Of a stretch of DNA of 64,000 nucleotides, positions 24,200 through 37,064 are shown one piece after another. Under the pieces are notes generated by a model, which was not told the origin of the DNA, did no database searches, and was given only the letters and a program-made list of their open reading frames with translations. The stretch comes from Takakia lepidozioides (taxonomy: Eukaryota; Streptophyta; Takakiopsida; Takakiales; Takakiaceae), in assembly GCA_030704615.1 (NCBI GenBank), contig CM060732.1:67127053-67191052 (forward strand). The letters are read 5' to 3'. A program made the translations under genes and the position numbers. Each line of letters opens with the position of its first letter. The stretch's first letter is position 1.

Positions 24200-25753
24200 T
24201 CATTCTACCTTGACATTCTTCTGGGAGGACTCTTCTGCACCAAGTTCTTGTGATGAGGCATACTTCTTGATTCGCCATGAAATCAGCAAGCTTGAAAAGA
24301 TGCCAACCACTGGAAAGATATAAGACAGCACCCCAGATTTGCCCTTGGTTGGTTCAGCTCCAACTTGCGTCGCAGCACTGGTTAGTGTTCCAATTGAAGT
24401 GTTTTGAAGAATCATGGGAATGCCCCCAGCAAGTGTGGGGAGCAGAAAGTCCTTGAAGAAAGCCACGTCCGTTGCAGCCAGAGCATAGTTTATGACATAT
24501 GATGGGACTGGGGAAAATCGGGCCAGTAAGACAAACTTCCAGCCATCCTGAGCTACACCTTTGTTTATCACATTGAAGTACTTATTTTGTTTTACCACAT
24601 TGCTGGCCCAGGTTGAGCTCCAAAACAACGCCCTGCAAGTCCATCGACGGTCACCAAATTGGTTAATGTGAAAGAGATCACTCAATAAAAGGTCAACAGG
24701 AAAGCAAAGCCTGAGCAACAAAACAGTGGACTATTGTGAGAGCACGTTCTCTGACACTAGAATACTCGAGAAGTGTGGTCGGTCAAGAAGTGCATCTCTC
24801 TCTTTTAGAGTGACACAGACAATGCAATCACAGTCAATGTCATATGTGTGTACACAGCCAGAATTTTGTTGACTGTCCAAACGGAAAATGGAGCCGGCAC
24901 CTGATGGGTGAAATTGCACAATCAACTCCTGGAGGATTCTTTACTGTAGGAGTGGTCTATTTCTTAGAAGTTCAAAAGAAATCCCAGAAAGTTAACACTC
25001 AACACACTGATATCTACAGGCTTAGAATTGCAAGCCAATTACAAACAGGGTGTCGAATGTTTCAATGTCGAGCCAGACAGGAAGTGGGGCAGTAAAGACC
25101 AACTCCCTAGACTGTGCTTGCACAAGCAGGAGGAGGCATACCCGCCCCTCATTCCTGGACAAACAGTGGGTATGGCAATTCCCCTCATGACAATGCTCAC
25201 ACAGGATATCAATCCTTTCTGAGCCCATCTTGGTGTTGTGACCCACCCGGATGTTCCACTCAGCCGCCCAAGCTTAGCCCACGCAACAACAATCCGGTAA
25301 TGGTCTATAAGGAGTGTTGGTGTAAGGCGGAATTGACACTATCCTAGGATAACTACTCTCGATTCCCGTACAGCTAACATAACCTAAGAAAATGTGTCTG
25401 CAGAAAGGGGGGGGGAGTAGAAGAGAAATCTGTATAACTTACCGGCCAAGCCAAAATGCAAGCGAGGCTCCCATGACTTTGGCTGAGAACACGCACACAA
25501 CACCATCAAAAAACCCAAAGAGAAATCCTGCTGCGGCCTCGAAGACAATGGCATACGGAAAGCAAAGAGCTATGGCCACCGTGTGCACACCCACGAACAC
25601 CGGCATAGCCCAGACACCCAATCTTTTGGAAATAATCTGGAACTCGTCCACCATTGCTTGCCGATCCCCTCCATACAGTTTTGATATTGCCAAGTAAATG
25701 AACCCTGTTATTGCCAGTATTCCCAGAAGCCCCAGTCGAGCTGCGCTTGTCAT
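24200..25753 (-). CDS. TVP38/TMEM64 (VTT-domain) membrane protein, two exons
   Basis: Exon 1 is 25753-25443 and exon 2 is 24632-24200, with a GT/AG intron splitting an Arg codon (phase 2). The product is 247 aa. An N-terminal membrane segment (LGLLGILAITGFIYLAI) is followed by the VTT/DedA-like domain: hydrophobic stretches around FEAAAGFLFGFFDGV, then VLLARFSPVPSYVINYALA, a hallmark of the family, and LPTLAGGIPMILQNTSIGTL. A last membrane helix (YIFPVVGIFSSLLISW) precedes a charged tail. The family works in endomembranes; relatives such as VMP1 and TMEM41B are lipid scramblases, and plant members are poorly characterised. Both exons are free of stops and the length is typical. Confidence 0.88.
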
Positions 25754-26285
25754 TTCTAGGGTTTGAAAACTGCTGCAAGATAGACCTTCGACGTCTCGGT
25801 TCCCCAAGTCGTAATTTGGAGAACCTTCCGCTAAACACAAACTCTCGTCTCAATCGAACTCTGCTACCAATGTCCACATTCGCCTCAATGTGCCTCCAAC
25901 TCAATCTCTCATCCCGTCTCGATCTAGTTCATTCCGTCTGCATCTTCCTCTAACTTTCTCTATGAATCGTGATTTTGCCTTGATCCAAATCCACCCCGAT
26001 CCTCTAACCCTTACCAATCCCTGCTTCTGATTAGTCCAGCTCTGGGTGCGACATTCGTAAATCTTCGATTGCGATAAGACAAAACAACCGTCTGGAATTC
26101 CACCACTCCCAACTTTGCCTGCAACGGCTGATCCAACCCAAATACAGCCCTATTTACCGAACATCCACAAACAGGTAGCCCAAAAGCACGAAACCAAATA
26201 GAATCCCACACAATCCGTCAGATCACCACCACGGATATCCAAAACACACAGACTCCCGATTCCAGGACAAATCAATCAACCCAGA
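25754..26285. promoter_or_regulatory. Upstream region of the VTT gene
   Basis: Adjacent 5' DNA of the minus-strand VTT gene, C/T-rich on the plus strand. It is likely to hold the 5' UTR and promoter. No specific motif is assigned. Confidence 0.35.
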
Positions 26286-26289
26286 AACT

Positions 26290-26500
26290 AAAAATCGTGA
26301 AAGAGAAGCTTTTGCTTTAAAAAAACATCCAGCAGGAAAACGCGTACCACCAATATGTCAAATCCTCTCCAACGATCATCAGGCAATGAGATACTTCCTC
26401 GATCAATAACTGAAAGAGAAGCTTCTACTCAAAAGCCTTCCAGCCACGAAAATGCACACGGCCCAACCTGCCAAATCCCTCTACAAAGATCGTCGAACCT
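26290..26500. repeat. Tandem duplication, about 112-bp unit
   Basis: Copies at about 26290-26392 and 26405-26500 share TGAAAGAGAAGCTT, CCAGC, GAAAA, CCAA, TGYCAAATCC and GATCRTC in the same order. Confidence 0.6.
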
Positions 26501-29470
26501 CTAAAAGCAACAAACACAGAGATCCCTCGATCTGCACAGAGATGCAGATTCTCTTCAAAGGTGAAAAAACAAGTCTTCTTAGGCAAAAATACGAACGCCC
26601 GAGTACGTACGTAAGTTACTATTTACCATCGTAGAAAGTCGCTGACAAGTCGCTAGCTAGCTGACACTGGATCTACTAGTAGATTGAGGAAGAAATAGTG
26701 AGGCCAAGCTGTAGTCTTTGTCTGCCACGCACCCGCCATTCTGGTGGGTGCGGGGCAGGCCAGCCCGGAGGCGAGCTGCCGCCCGACCCACCGAAATGGC
26801 AGGCCCATTGTGATTGGCTCTAGACTCTAAACAGAGGCGGATCTGACGTGTTTCAACGGTCTAGATCGCGTCTGGGGAGGAAGATAAAACAAGCAATGAG
26901 GGTGGGACACGTCCGTCATCCTTGACGGCGATCTTACGTCCGTAAAAACCTGACCTAATTTTTCCTTTGTAAAAGTGGGCACTTCCCCCCACCCCAGGAA
27001 ATCTGCCCACGGCCCCGGACAGGTGTCAGACATCTACACATGGATCCGACACAAGGTGAAATCCTGGCCCTTGGTATGTGGGACCCTGTCCTCAGGCTCC
27101 GCCCACGTGGCAGGTGCCTCAAATCCAGGAATGTCCTGGGCAGGACCTCACGTCTTATTAATTCAAGGCTTATTTTTCTTCGCTCCTTCATCCGGGAGGC
27201 TGTTCATTTCATCCGAATGCTTGTACTTGAAGTGAGGTAATGTAGGATGGGCAGCTCTTTCTACCTCCAGACCCCGTACCTTGTTTTTTAACGTCGTGAA
27301 CTTGTAGGGCGGCCCTTCCACCACCCTTCACCGGCCTACAAAACCAAGAACCTTCATGGCCCACCCCCCAAAATGGTCCCTTACAATTTCATAAGACCCT
27401 ACCTGTCTTTATCAGTGTTGAACGGCTAACCACTTGGACCCCGGTCAATCGTAGGTTCTGGTTATAAAGAACCAGACCAGGAAACAGAACCGGCCAATAG
27501 AGATCAGCGTAGAACCCGCACACACGTGTGAGAATCTGCGACCTACGACCATTGGGAATCAATCCTTATCAAGTTATTGCTATTGAGATTTACTGACAAG
27601 AGTGCAATAATAGTTACAGTTAACAATAGAGATATGCCTCAATTAGCTAAAATTAGCTTAAGTTATTAGTGACTCAGTTAGATTACCAGAATAGCAGTTG
27701 ATATAACTCAAGCTAGCATCCAGTTATCTCAACTATTCATGGAATAGACTTTTAGTATATTAAGAATACATATGAAACGGAATGTAAGTTCTATGTAGTT
27801 TTAACGAGTTAGACTACACCATCATCATGTTCAACTTAGCTTTGAAATAATATGATTTCAAAATCCACGGTGTTGTAGGTTGACTACAAGATTTGAGTTC
27901 TACAAAAGTGGATAAACACCAAAGAGTCACATATGATCAAGCATTTTATTCCTTCCTTGACAAAGCACCAAACAAAACGTGGTAGTAGACCCATTCGATA
28001 TTGATTTCCACTAAATACTCTCTCTTACATACTCTAAAACACCTATATTACCCTTCATTCCAAGCTTAGAAATCCATGGAAGGTGAAGCACCATTACCTG
28101 TGACTGTCCCAAAAACAACCACATCATGAATGTATGTTACTAAGGATATGTTATAAGGTGAATAGCAGCCATTCACGCGTGCTATAACTTTCCAACATGC
28201 ACTCCAAAGTGAGTATAAGTATTTTAGCGCTAGAACAAGTGAGTGCAACAATAAAACACCTGGTAAGTTTGAGACAGACTGGGTGTTGCCATCATAGGCA
28301 TTCGTTTACACACAAGAAAAAATGTAAGAGTTAGGTGAAAGCAAAGTATCACTTCATGTTTGAGATACCAAGGGAGACCTATAACTTCCATATAAGACAG
28401 GAGCCGCGAGCTGCAATGTTCATTAAAGCTTGGCTATATTTAAACCTTGACAGCCCAATGGTTGTCAATCCGTTGATGGAGCTTCTTGAGGGAGCGCATG
28501 ACGAGCCGTTTTGTTCGACAAACCCAATGTCATTCATATTACATAGTTTATTTAACAGTGTTGCACACGTCACATCTGTCACGTTAGGTCACAAAAGAAC
28601 GTTTTGTAGCATCTTGGCAGTATTTACTCACGGTATGAGGCCATATTATAACTGGAATAGGTATCTTTTGAATGATATATTGTGATGGCTGGGTGCATTT
28701 ATGAGTTTTGATAGTAATATGGGGGGCCAGGGCTGCCATCGTGGGGTAGCATATTTTGCATTTGTTTTGTTTTGATCATATCATAGCTAGATTTTTGTAA
28801 CTGATATTCAATCTGCCCCAATTTTATGATTAGCAGGGGTTGTTTAATGATGGCGTAGATTGCTGCAATTGGTATGTAATTGTAAAGCGCTGTGAATTGT
28901 ATGATCATTAAAAAGGTTGCAATAGTACTTGGTTGTGTATTGTGAATTCTACATGGATTGCTGAATGTGGTACGTGGTCACAAGTGCATCAATGTTGTGT
29001 TTGTATATCTTGGCTGCCAAGTATATAGATATGTGATTGTTTTTGTAGAATAGAGATATGAGTTGATTGTCGTGGGGGGTTTTATGTGCAGGGTGCAGCA
29101 TTTAACAACAAGGGTTGTAGCTGTTATGGGTGGGCAAGGTAGGTGTGTGAGAAAGGGTGTTGTATTAGTTATCCACATAGAGCCGTCTGTGTTGAATGGC
29201 TGTTGTAATTGGCAGTGAGGAGTGGGCACGGGCTTATGGTGGCACGAAGTATCCGGCGTAACCATAAGGGAGGGCAATAGCGTTTTGGGGTCATACTGAT
29301 GCTGGTATAACAGGAGAAATTGAGTAGAGTTGTTTCATGTTCCAATAGGGCCGCATAATGACATTCTGTAGAGACAAGTATGTGACGGAAATAGCATTGG
29401 TGCAAAGATTTAGGAGTGGTGTGGGCAAATTTTACAGTAAAGCACGACAGAAATTGAAATAAAACATATA
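26501..29470. other. Intergenic, no recognised gene
   Basis: Contains a small GC-rich hairpin at about 26739-26762 (GCACCCGCC / GGTGGGTGC). Open frames such as 28335-28685 match no family I know. No mobile-element domain is visible. Confidence 0.4.
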
Positions 29471-29775
29471 TGCTGTATGAGAGGCAGTATGAGCTGCATA
29501 GTCTGGCAACGTTGTTATGCAAAGTGCAATAAGAAGAAAAGCTTCATGTTTCAGTCATTAACCAGTCTCTTCCATGCAATGTTAGTAGATATGGTTTGGT
29601 TCAGGATTTCAACTAGTTGGAAAAACAACATATATACATGGGAGGTAGCAAAAGCTGCATTTTCTGGTAACTATATTATGCAGAGCACTATGAGAAGAGA
29701 ACCTTCATGCTTTAGTCATTAAGTTGTATCTCCTTGCCAAGTTAGTAGGTATCGGCTGCTTCAGGAGTTCAACGA
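29471..29775. repeat. Tandem duplication, about 165-bp unit
   Basis: About 29471-29613 and 29640-29775 share GAGGTAGCA or GAGGCAGTA, AGCTGCAT, TATGCA, CTTCATG, CAGTCATTAA or TAGTCATTAA, GTTAGTAG and AGGAGTTCAAC-like words in order. Confidence 0.65.
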
Positions 29776-30127
29776 TCATATGGTCGACTGATCAGAGCCC
29801 TAAGTGGGCATTGTATCAAGCTCAGTAAGTGGCGGAATGTAGTTAAAGAGAGCCTGAGGCTATGTGTGTGACATCGTGGATGTGGTCGATTCACCCGCTG
29901 CAATCTGGAGCCTCGATAAAGTGAAAGCAAGAAGTTTGGACATCATGGATTAGTTGAACTGGGTTTGATATGATAACATATTGAGCGCAATTTCACCCGA
30001 AATAGTAGCCTTAAGAGTGGTCATGTATATTTTGGTTTGATCCTCAATCCCGTGTACCGTGTACTTGTCTGATTGCAGACCTGAAATTAAAGGAATGAGT
30101 GCCCTATTGTCTAGGTCCAGCGGGATG

Positions 30128-30376
30128 CTACCAAGAGGAGTATTGACCGGTAGATTTAGGGAAGGAAGAAGATGTCTGCCTTGCTTTCCTCTTGAATTTT
30201 AAGAGCTCCAGCCTATACTTAGTATGCTTGTCCTCAATACAAGTCAAGAGATCTTGTTTAAGCTGAGCGAAGGTCGGGGTTGCATGGATCTGAATTGTTT
30301 CAACAGTATTTGCAAGTGTTTTGTTGATATCATCGATTTGAAGCCTCTGCAACGTTTCAAGTGCAATTGCAATCAA
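30128..30376 (-). CDS. Unidentified open frame next to a TIR element
   Basis: An 82-codon frame with balanced composition (LETLQRLQIDDINKTLANTV, then a Lys-rich tail). It ends about 17 bases before the TIR of the element at 30394. I cannot assign a family. It may be a decayed gene or retroelement piece, or chance. No splice partner was found. Confidence 0.2.
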   Translation of the reverse strand: MIAIALETLQRLQIDDINKTLANTVETIQIHATPTFAQLKQDLLTCIEDKHTKYRLELLKFKRKARQTSSSFPKSTGQYSSW

Positions 30377-30393
30377 ACCATTGAGATTGCCGA

Positions 30394-30820
30394 TATTGGT
30401 GGTCGCATATATTTAAAAATAAAAACAAATAATTTGACCGTCAATATTGGTAGTCGGAGTAGTTTACAAAAATTTCATTTTGAAGCCACAGTGCCTTTGA
30501 CAATGCGTGGCGGATGTGGTGTCCATTGTTTTACAATAACTTATATTTTTTATGATATTTTGGTGAAACCGATGTGATGCGGATCGCGTCGGCTTCCAGA
30601 CCTGCAAAAATGCAACTGTGTACAATCTGTAGCAAACAAGCCACATCTTCAGTTCATGAGAATGTATGTAGATATCACCCCCCCCCCTCAACATTTTTTT
30701 TAAAAACAAATGCATATGATCAATATAAGCGGTCGCTACATTTTATTTTATTTATAAATGCATACGACCGTCAAGTCACATCAATGTTTTTATTTTCTTA
30801 AATACTTACGACCGCCAATA
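30394..30820. mobile_element. Non-autonomous TIR DNA transposon
   Basis: The left end TATTGGTGGTCGCATATATT and the complement of the right end TATTGGCGGTCGTAAGTATT are inverted repeats that stay similar for about 36 bases. The CGACC/GGTCG words recur inward (about 30436-30458, 30729, 30763) as subterminal repeats. There is no transposase frame in 427 bp, so it is MITE-like. No clear target-site duplication is visible, so the superfamily is uncertain. Confidence 0.65.
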
Positions 30821-31020
30821 CTGAAATAAATCATGCATCAACATCAATATCAAGAAAGTTATTTATCCATATACTAGTATCATTGATTTTGACTAATTCA
30901 TGAGCATTTGTTTCTAACATACTCCAAGATTATCATTTTGTTGATGTTTATTCTTTCGTCAAAGAGAGATATCATACCTAAAATATGACCTTAGTGACAG
31001 GATAGCACTCTAAACCAACC

Positions 31021-31430
31021 TCAACCAGCAGAAAATGAAAGCAAATCCCATTCAGACATGAGATCAGGTGGAAAAAAAGGAACAGTGGCAAACAAAGCAA
31101 GTAAATCGGATCCGTCAGGAGAGGAAGAAGGCAAGGGTGAAGCACTAGATGGTAAGCAGTGTGCAAGGTCATCTAAGGTAACATAAGGGGCAGAGGACTT
31201 AGTCTCAGTGCGTGTGAGAGCATCGGTATTGCTGTTGGCTTTGCCTTTCTTGTACTCAATGTCGTACTCGAATATTTGAAGAGTAAGTGACCACCGAGCT
31301 AAGCGTCCCGAGAGTACTCGTGGGGTTTTGAGAGCCTTCAATGGAAGATGATCAGTTTGAAAAAAAAAGGGCAGCCATGGAGATACTGCCAGAAATGAAG
31401 TTTGCTCTATGCACTTGAGTCTCAATAGGA
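31021..31430 (-). mobile_element. Ty3/gypsy RNase H fragment
   Basis: Minus-strand coding remnant of the reverse-transcriptase-linked RNase H: TDHLPLKAL, LSGRLARWSLTLQIFEYDI, then the end motif KKGKANSNTDAL. Reverse transcriptase upstream and integrase downstream are absent, so this is an isolated 400-bp relic. A frame break precedes the TDH motif. Confidence 0.85.
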
Positions 31431-31974
31431 GAGATGATCCAAGATTGATTAAAAGTGATTAAAAGTGTTACTGTTCTGTTTGTATGCTTTTGCATTAAGA
31501 TAACATCACTAATGCAGCAACAGTACTAATGCAGCAACAGTACTGTGAGGTTGAAACTTATATGTGAATTTTTATATTAATGAAATAGTTGATTCATGAT
31601 TTATGTAAGCATCATGTCAGATCTTATGGTTGTCTTTTTAGACATATTGGCGGAAGACCACAGTATGTCCTGCAATATTAGTAGAAGTCATAGGATCAAA
31701 TATTCAGCGCACATGTAGAAAAGAAATGAAGACGATGAAATCATTTTTTTATTTGTTGTAGAGCCGGTTACTGCTTACCTCCCTCTTGCCATGCTACCAA
31801 GCAGTGCATTAATGACAGAGTTGGCAAGGGCCCTTGGCTCATTCAAGTTAAGTGTACAAGACCTCCGGAAATTTTATGCAGATTGGCGGTGCAAATAAGA
31901 CATTATAACATCAACGATGATCACCCATATGAAAAACGCCGACAATAAAAGTGTACGAAATGTTTCCGAGAGAG
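31431..31974. other. Intergenic between retroelement pieces
   Basis: No gene is seen. A 17-base word (AATGCAGCAACAGTACT) is repeated in tandem at about 31512-31545. Confidence 0.4.
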
Positions 31975-34295
31975 TGTCGCGGACATAGCCCAGAGGAACT
32001 TACCAGGAGTAAATACCAGAAGTTACCAAGTTACCATGTTATCCGAAGGTACCATGACTTACCGTGATTTACCATTATTTACCAAGTTACCGGGAGTTTA
32101 CCAAAATTACCAAGAGTAACTTGAGAAACTACTCAGGAAGCTTCCTTTGGAGGAAACTTCTCCATCAAGATACCTCATTTGTTTAATGAAGCTTCTCAAT
32201 CAATAAACCTTTGTTTAATCTTGGAAACTTCTCCAGCAAGAAACCTCCATAGGGGAAGCTTCTTGGAGAAGCTTCTTAGTATCCAGTATATATAGGAGGC
32301 GAGACTGGACACTCTTCAGTCTCGCCAACACCAGTTCAAGCTACTCTTGTTTCCAGTCCCCAGTACTCCAGTCCGGTTCCCAGTACCCTAGCCTAGTTTC
32401 CAGTATCTGGTACTCTAGTCCAGTTTCCAGCATTCCAGTATTCAAATCGTGTTCCAATATCTTGTACCCTTGTTCATTGTTATAAAGATCGTCTTGATTC
32501 TTATTTACTCATTGTGCATACGGCCACGCCGACCTTGACTTCTTGCCTAGTCTTGTACCTCTAGTCTGATCTCTTGTTTGTGTTCAGTCATGTTCTCGTC
32601 CTTGACAGTTTGGCGAGACTCAAATTTGTTCCCTAGTTAGTTGAGATGGAAGACACATTTGCGGAAATAGTCGCAACATTGTAGAGTCTTTAGCTCCAGA
32701 TGCAAGAACTTTGTACATCTGCCGCCCAATTGCAAGCTGATCAGTCTCAAGATCTTGACAACGCTCTCCACATTTACAACAACAAATTTCAGAGTTAAAT
32801 GAGTCGAACAATGGATCTTCAACCATACGAGTCCCTACTGCAACAGCTCCTACTGCAACAGCTCCTACTGCAACGGTTCTTCTTCAATAGATTACGAGAG
32901 AACCAAAGATCGGCATGCCCGAGAAATTTGATGGGACGATATCAAGATTTCGCGGTTTTGTTCAACAAGTACGACTATTCCTACGACTACATCCACAACG
33001 CTACCCCGATGAAGGTATTCAAGTGGGATTCGTGGGCACCCTTCTATCAGGCACTGCACTATCTTGGTTTGCACCGCTATTAGAAAAAAATTCACATTTA
33101 CTATATAATTTTGAAGCATTCATGTTCAAGTTCACTGCAACGTTTGGAGATAATGATAGAGAGAGAGTTGCAGAAACAAAGATGCGAAATCTTCGACAAT
33201 GAGCACGTCCTGCTTCTGTTTATACTGCCAAATTTCGACAACTTACGTGCGACCTCGACTGGAATGAGAAGAGTCTCATTAGTCAATTTGGACTATAAGA
33301 TGATGTAAAAGATTTGTTGCTGACAATGTCAAACGTGAGCATACTGAGTGAATTCATCACCCAAGTCATTACATGCGATAATCGTTTGTTCGAAAGACGT
33401 CAAGAGAAGCGATCTGGATGGTCGACGATGCATCATGTCACTGCTACTACGACACCAAACACAACGATCCATCAGACATCTAGTAGTAATCCTATGCAGA
33501 TTGATGTTGTCCGATTCAAACCATTGACGCCACAAGAAAAACAAAGACGGCGCTCGAATGGATTATCCCTCTATTGCGGAGAAGATGATCACATAGTATT
33601 AAACTGCCCCAACAAGAGAAGATTCAAAGCTCGGGGCACAACTCATGTGTTCGATACGAGGAGGTCGGAAAACGAAGATGTCCAGTCACAGTAGGGACCA
33701 TGCGGCTGGACACCACAAATTTCTTACCGAAAAAATGTCGTTTTCTACCTCCAGACCCTGCACCTTGCTTCATAGTTCCCGTAAAAATCAGAGTGCAAAA
33801 TCGAGATATTGCTGTAGAAGCACTTTTGGACTCAGGAGCTTCAGCTTGTTTTATGGACAAAAACTTTGCGAAGCAACACAATTTAACGCTCGTAAAGAAG
33901 AAACTTTCGGTCCCCGCTGAAGTCATCGATGGACGACCGTTAGCATCAGGAAATGTGGACTATGAAACTCGACCACTTGAAGTGAAGCTTAAAGATCAAG
34001 CATCACATATTGTTTTCAATGTCATCCAGTCTTCAACGAATCCTGTGATCCTTGGACTTCCCTAGTTCGTACTTCACAATTCCGACATCGACTGGCGATC
34101 GCAAAAAATTTCTGCAAGACAAAAATGTAGAAATATCAAAGGTATTCAACCCCTATTCCTTGGAGCTAGAGCTTTTATGAGAGCTACTAAAATGGAGGCG
34201 ACATTTACACTTTATGCGACTCCGATCAAGACCACAATAGACAAATGTACTTCAACATTACCCGCTCAATATCAAGATTTCAAAGATGTTGTCAT
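31975..34295 (+). mobile_element. Ty3/gypsy retrotransposon, 5' half (LTR, gag, protease)
   Basis: A probable LTR at 31975-32607 starts TGTCGC and ends TTGACA. It holds a U3 region rich in TTACC words (about 32010-32120) and a TATATATAGG box near 32286. Gag starts at about 32646 and has the retrotransposon gag core (KFDGTISRFRGFVQQVRLFL, then LSGTALSWFAPLL) and a degenerate zinc knuckle (LYCGEDDHIVLNCP). A pepsin-type protease follows with the active-site motif LLDSGASACF (about 33822-33851). The frame is broken by several stops, including one in the first codons of gag and one after LRQ at 33200. Sequence related to the start of reverse transcriptase (LPAQYQDFKDV) ends at about 34295, where unrelated DNA begins. 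It is inactive. Confidence 0.88.
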
Positions 34296-36110
34296 GGTTT
34301 TAGTCATGGTTAACTAGAATTACCTACTTCTAGTTAACTAGGACATTTTGGATATTTATATTTGTATTTTGTGTGTTGGGACTTCATTTCGTCTCACATG
34401 CCAAGTGAGGTGTCAAACCTCACTTGGGACATGGGGATGGGTTTTCCCCTTGTGAGTGTTGAGGAGGGTTCATTTTCTTGTAGTTGAGCCTCCATGAGCC
34501 TCTCCCATAGCTCTAGGTATTGAGTGGGAGTGTGGTGAGGGCTTTGTAGGGTGGATTCCTTTAGCAAAGGTGCCCTTGGCTTGACTTAGTTTATGTGATT
34601 GGGTGGATTCATGAGTGGAGTGTTTCCCTTGTGTTCACTTTCATTATCACTACAAGAAGATCACCTTATGCTTGTGAGTGCGGAGTGTAAGGGTTAGTTT
34701 AGCACTTGTGTATTGAAGAGCTTAGGAAGATAGCTCTTGTGTTACAAGACATATATTGCAAATGAAAATCTTTGTGGTGTTAGGGCTTTGAGAGATATTG
34801 CTTTGCCCTAAGGAGGTGGAGAGCTCAAAGATGGAGCTCTTGTAGATCACAAGCCTTTGCAAGGAAAGGTATTTGTGGTGTTACACTAAGGTATTGGGGA
34901 ACTCAAGAAGGAGCTTGTTTGCCACAAGATTTGCAAGGATTGCAAGAGGGAAGTCTTGTGTGTGTGGAAGCATGGATTCTAGGGTTTAAGAATCATTTCT
35001 ATGCATTATGAAGTCAATGGTATGTGCCATGGCTTGAGGAGAGCAACCAAAGGATTATTAGTGCTCATTTCACTATCAATCTAGGGTTAAGCAAGCTCAA
35101 TTGTGGATGTTGTGGAAGAGAAGCCAAGGAGCTACATAGGCTTGGGCTTGAAGACAACAAGGGCAATGCTTGGAGAGCATTAGGAAGCTCAAGAGGTTTG
35201 AAGGGAAGCATATGGGTGAAAATTCTATCCATGATGATGTGAAACCAAGCCTAGAGCATTGAAGAGCTTCGAGCACATGTGGGAGATCATTGGAGGTGGT
35301 CTTCATGAAGAAAAAAGATTGTGGCTCAAGGCATGCATAGCAACTTCAACCATACATTAGCATGTGACAAGACAAGGAAGGGGAAGGTGAAGCTTATGTA
35401 TTCATTCCCTTTTGGCTTAAGTTTTGTGGTGGATGGTTGATCAAGCAAGTGATGCTTATGTGGAGCATGCTTCCCAAGTGTGGCTTCCAATTTCAAGCTT
35501 GAGGAGAGCTAGAAGGTAAAGGGAGCAAGTTGATTCCCTTGTGTATGAGGTGATGCATGTGTGGAGCATGTTTTTGGCTTGAGCTTTGCAATTTCAAGCT
35601 TGAGAGGAGTGGCTCTTGAGCTAGCAAGTGAATGGAGCTTGAATGACCAAGGCTTGAGAGGAGACAAGGCTTGGTGGCTTGCCAAAGGAGGTACAAGCTT
35701 GATTTTGAGTTCTAATGAGAAATTAAGCTTGTTGTGTGGCCAATGCATTGCTAGTTGAGTTGGAGACAAACTTGAGTAGCTTAAGGTGAAGAAGATCAAG
35801 GGAATTTGCCGTGGTACCCCATAGAATTCATGGATGCTTGAGGGGATTAAGCATAGAGCCCCAAGGAGCACAAACCTTAGCTTGGTAAGGCTAAACCTCA
35901 AGGAAATAGAGGGGGAAGTGGCTAAAGCTTAGGGGGAAATGAACTACTCTATGAGGGGGAAATGACTATTCTTTAGGGGAATACAAGGGGAATACGTATA
36001 GGCCCAGTGGAATATTGGGGGAATACTATGATATATTCTTAGGAATATTCCTAGGGAACTTTGGGAACCCATTGGGAATGCATTGGGAACGCATTGGGAA
36101 CATGGTGATA
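34296..36110. other. Repeat-rich non-coding DNA abutting the broken gypsy element
   Basis: The sequence is rich in AAGCTTGAG, GGAGCATG and related purine-rich words that repeat irregularly. It contains no recognised coding domain. It could be an unclassified large LTR or other non-coding element, but no matching second LTR was found. Confidence 0.4.
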
Positions 36111-36119
36111 TAGGAAGAG

Positions 36120-36345
36120 TCATTGGAGGACTGTTTGGGGTCCTTGGAGGACCATTTGGAGGACCATAGGCAGTCCTTGGAGGACTATTTGGAGGACTAT
36201 TGGGAGTCCTTTGAGGACTGTTTGGGGTCCTTGGAGGACCATTTGGAGGACCATTGGGAGTCCTTGGAAGACTGTTTGGGGTCCTTGGAGGACCATTTGG
36301 AGTTCTTTGGAGGACTATTTGAGGTCATTTGGAGGCCAATATTTG
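36120..36345. repeat. GGAGGACNNTTTGG minisatellite
   Basis: Short units such as TTGGAGGACCATTTGGAGGA and TTTGGGGTCCTTGGAGGACC recur about ten times with 15-21 base spacing. The 121-codon frame across them (EDHLEDH-type repeats) merely translates the array. Confidence 0.8.
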
Positions 36346-37060
36346 GCGAGCTTGAGGAGTCGTTGGCGACTTGTGTGAGGGACTATTGGGGTCCTCGAGG
36401 GATAAGTTTTGGCAGGCTCTTGGGGCCTTGGTGTACTGTTTTGGAGTCCCATCGTGCAAGGATTGGGAGCCTTAGTGAGATTGTTTGAGAGACATATTCT
36501 TGAGGGCTCCTGGAGAGTTATTTGAGAGACCCTTGAAATATAGTCTTGTCTATTGTTCAAGCAAGAGAGTGTGGAGATAGGGTAGTGGGATGAGGGCCTA
36601 CTGGGATTAGGAATTGCTTTAGTCTCTCTTCTTTGTAGTCTTTCACCCTCTCTGTAGGCCAAAACCTTTCCGTAGGTGGAGGCAAGAGTCAGTCCGGGTT
36701 TGGGCTAGGGTGTCATTGCAGGACACTGTGGAGTGTTTTTGGTGTGGGGGAGTTGTAGTCTTGATTTTCTTGTGTTTGGATCCCCTCCACACCTGCATGT
36801 TTGACTGTGCGCCATGTTAGCTTTGTGTGGGCACTTGTTTTCATAGGAGGTTGGTCCGGATTTGATCACCAGCCAATCCTAGAGTGTGCTGTCGGTGGTG
36901 AGGCTGGGGTGATGATCAGTCAGACCATCATTGTTTCTCTTATGGTGAGGCTGGGTTGATGACCAGCAGACCATATGAGTGCTTGCAGTGGATGCAGGTG
37001 CAGGTTTATGTTACGAACCTAGTAGTCTAAGCCATAAGCTGCAACAAGTTCTCTACCCGG
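36346..37060. other. Non-coding DNA, no gene seen
   Basis: Continues the purine-rich block. A GGTGAGGCTGGG(G/T)TGATGA word occurs twice (about 36897 and 36943). Nothing recognisable before the gypsy integrase fragment. Confidence 0.35.
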
Positions 37061-37064
37061 TTAC

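Noticed and set aside
34648-34665. CACTACAAGAAGATCACC as another CACTA terminus
   Set aside because: No inverted partner and no 3-bp duplication found.
36123-36488. 121-codon frame with EDHLEDH repeats as a protein
   Set aside because: It only translates the GGAGGACC-type minisatellite.
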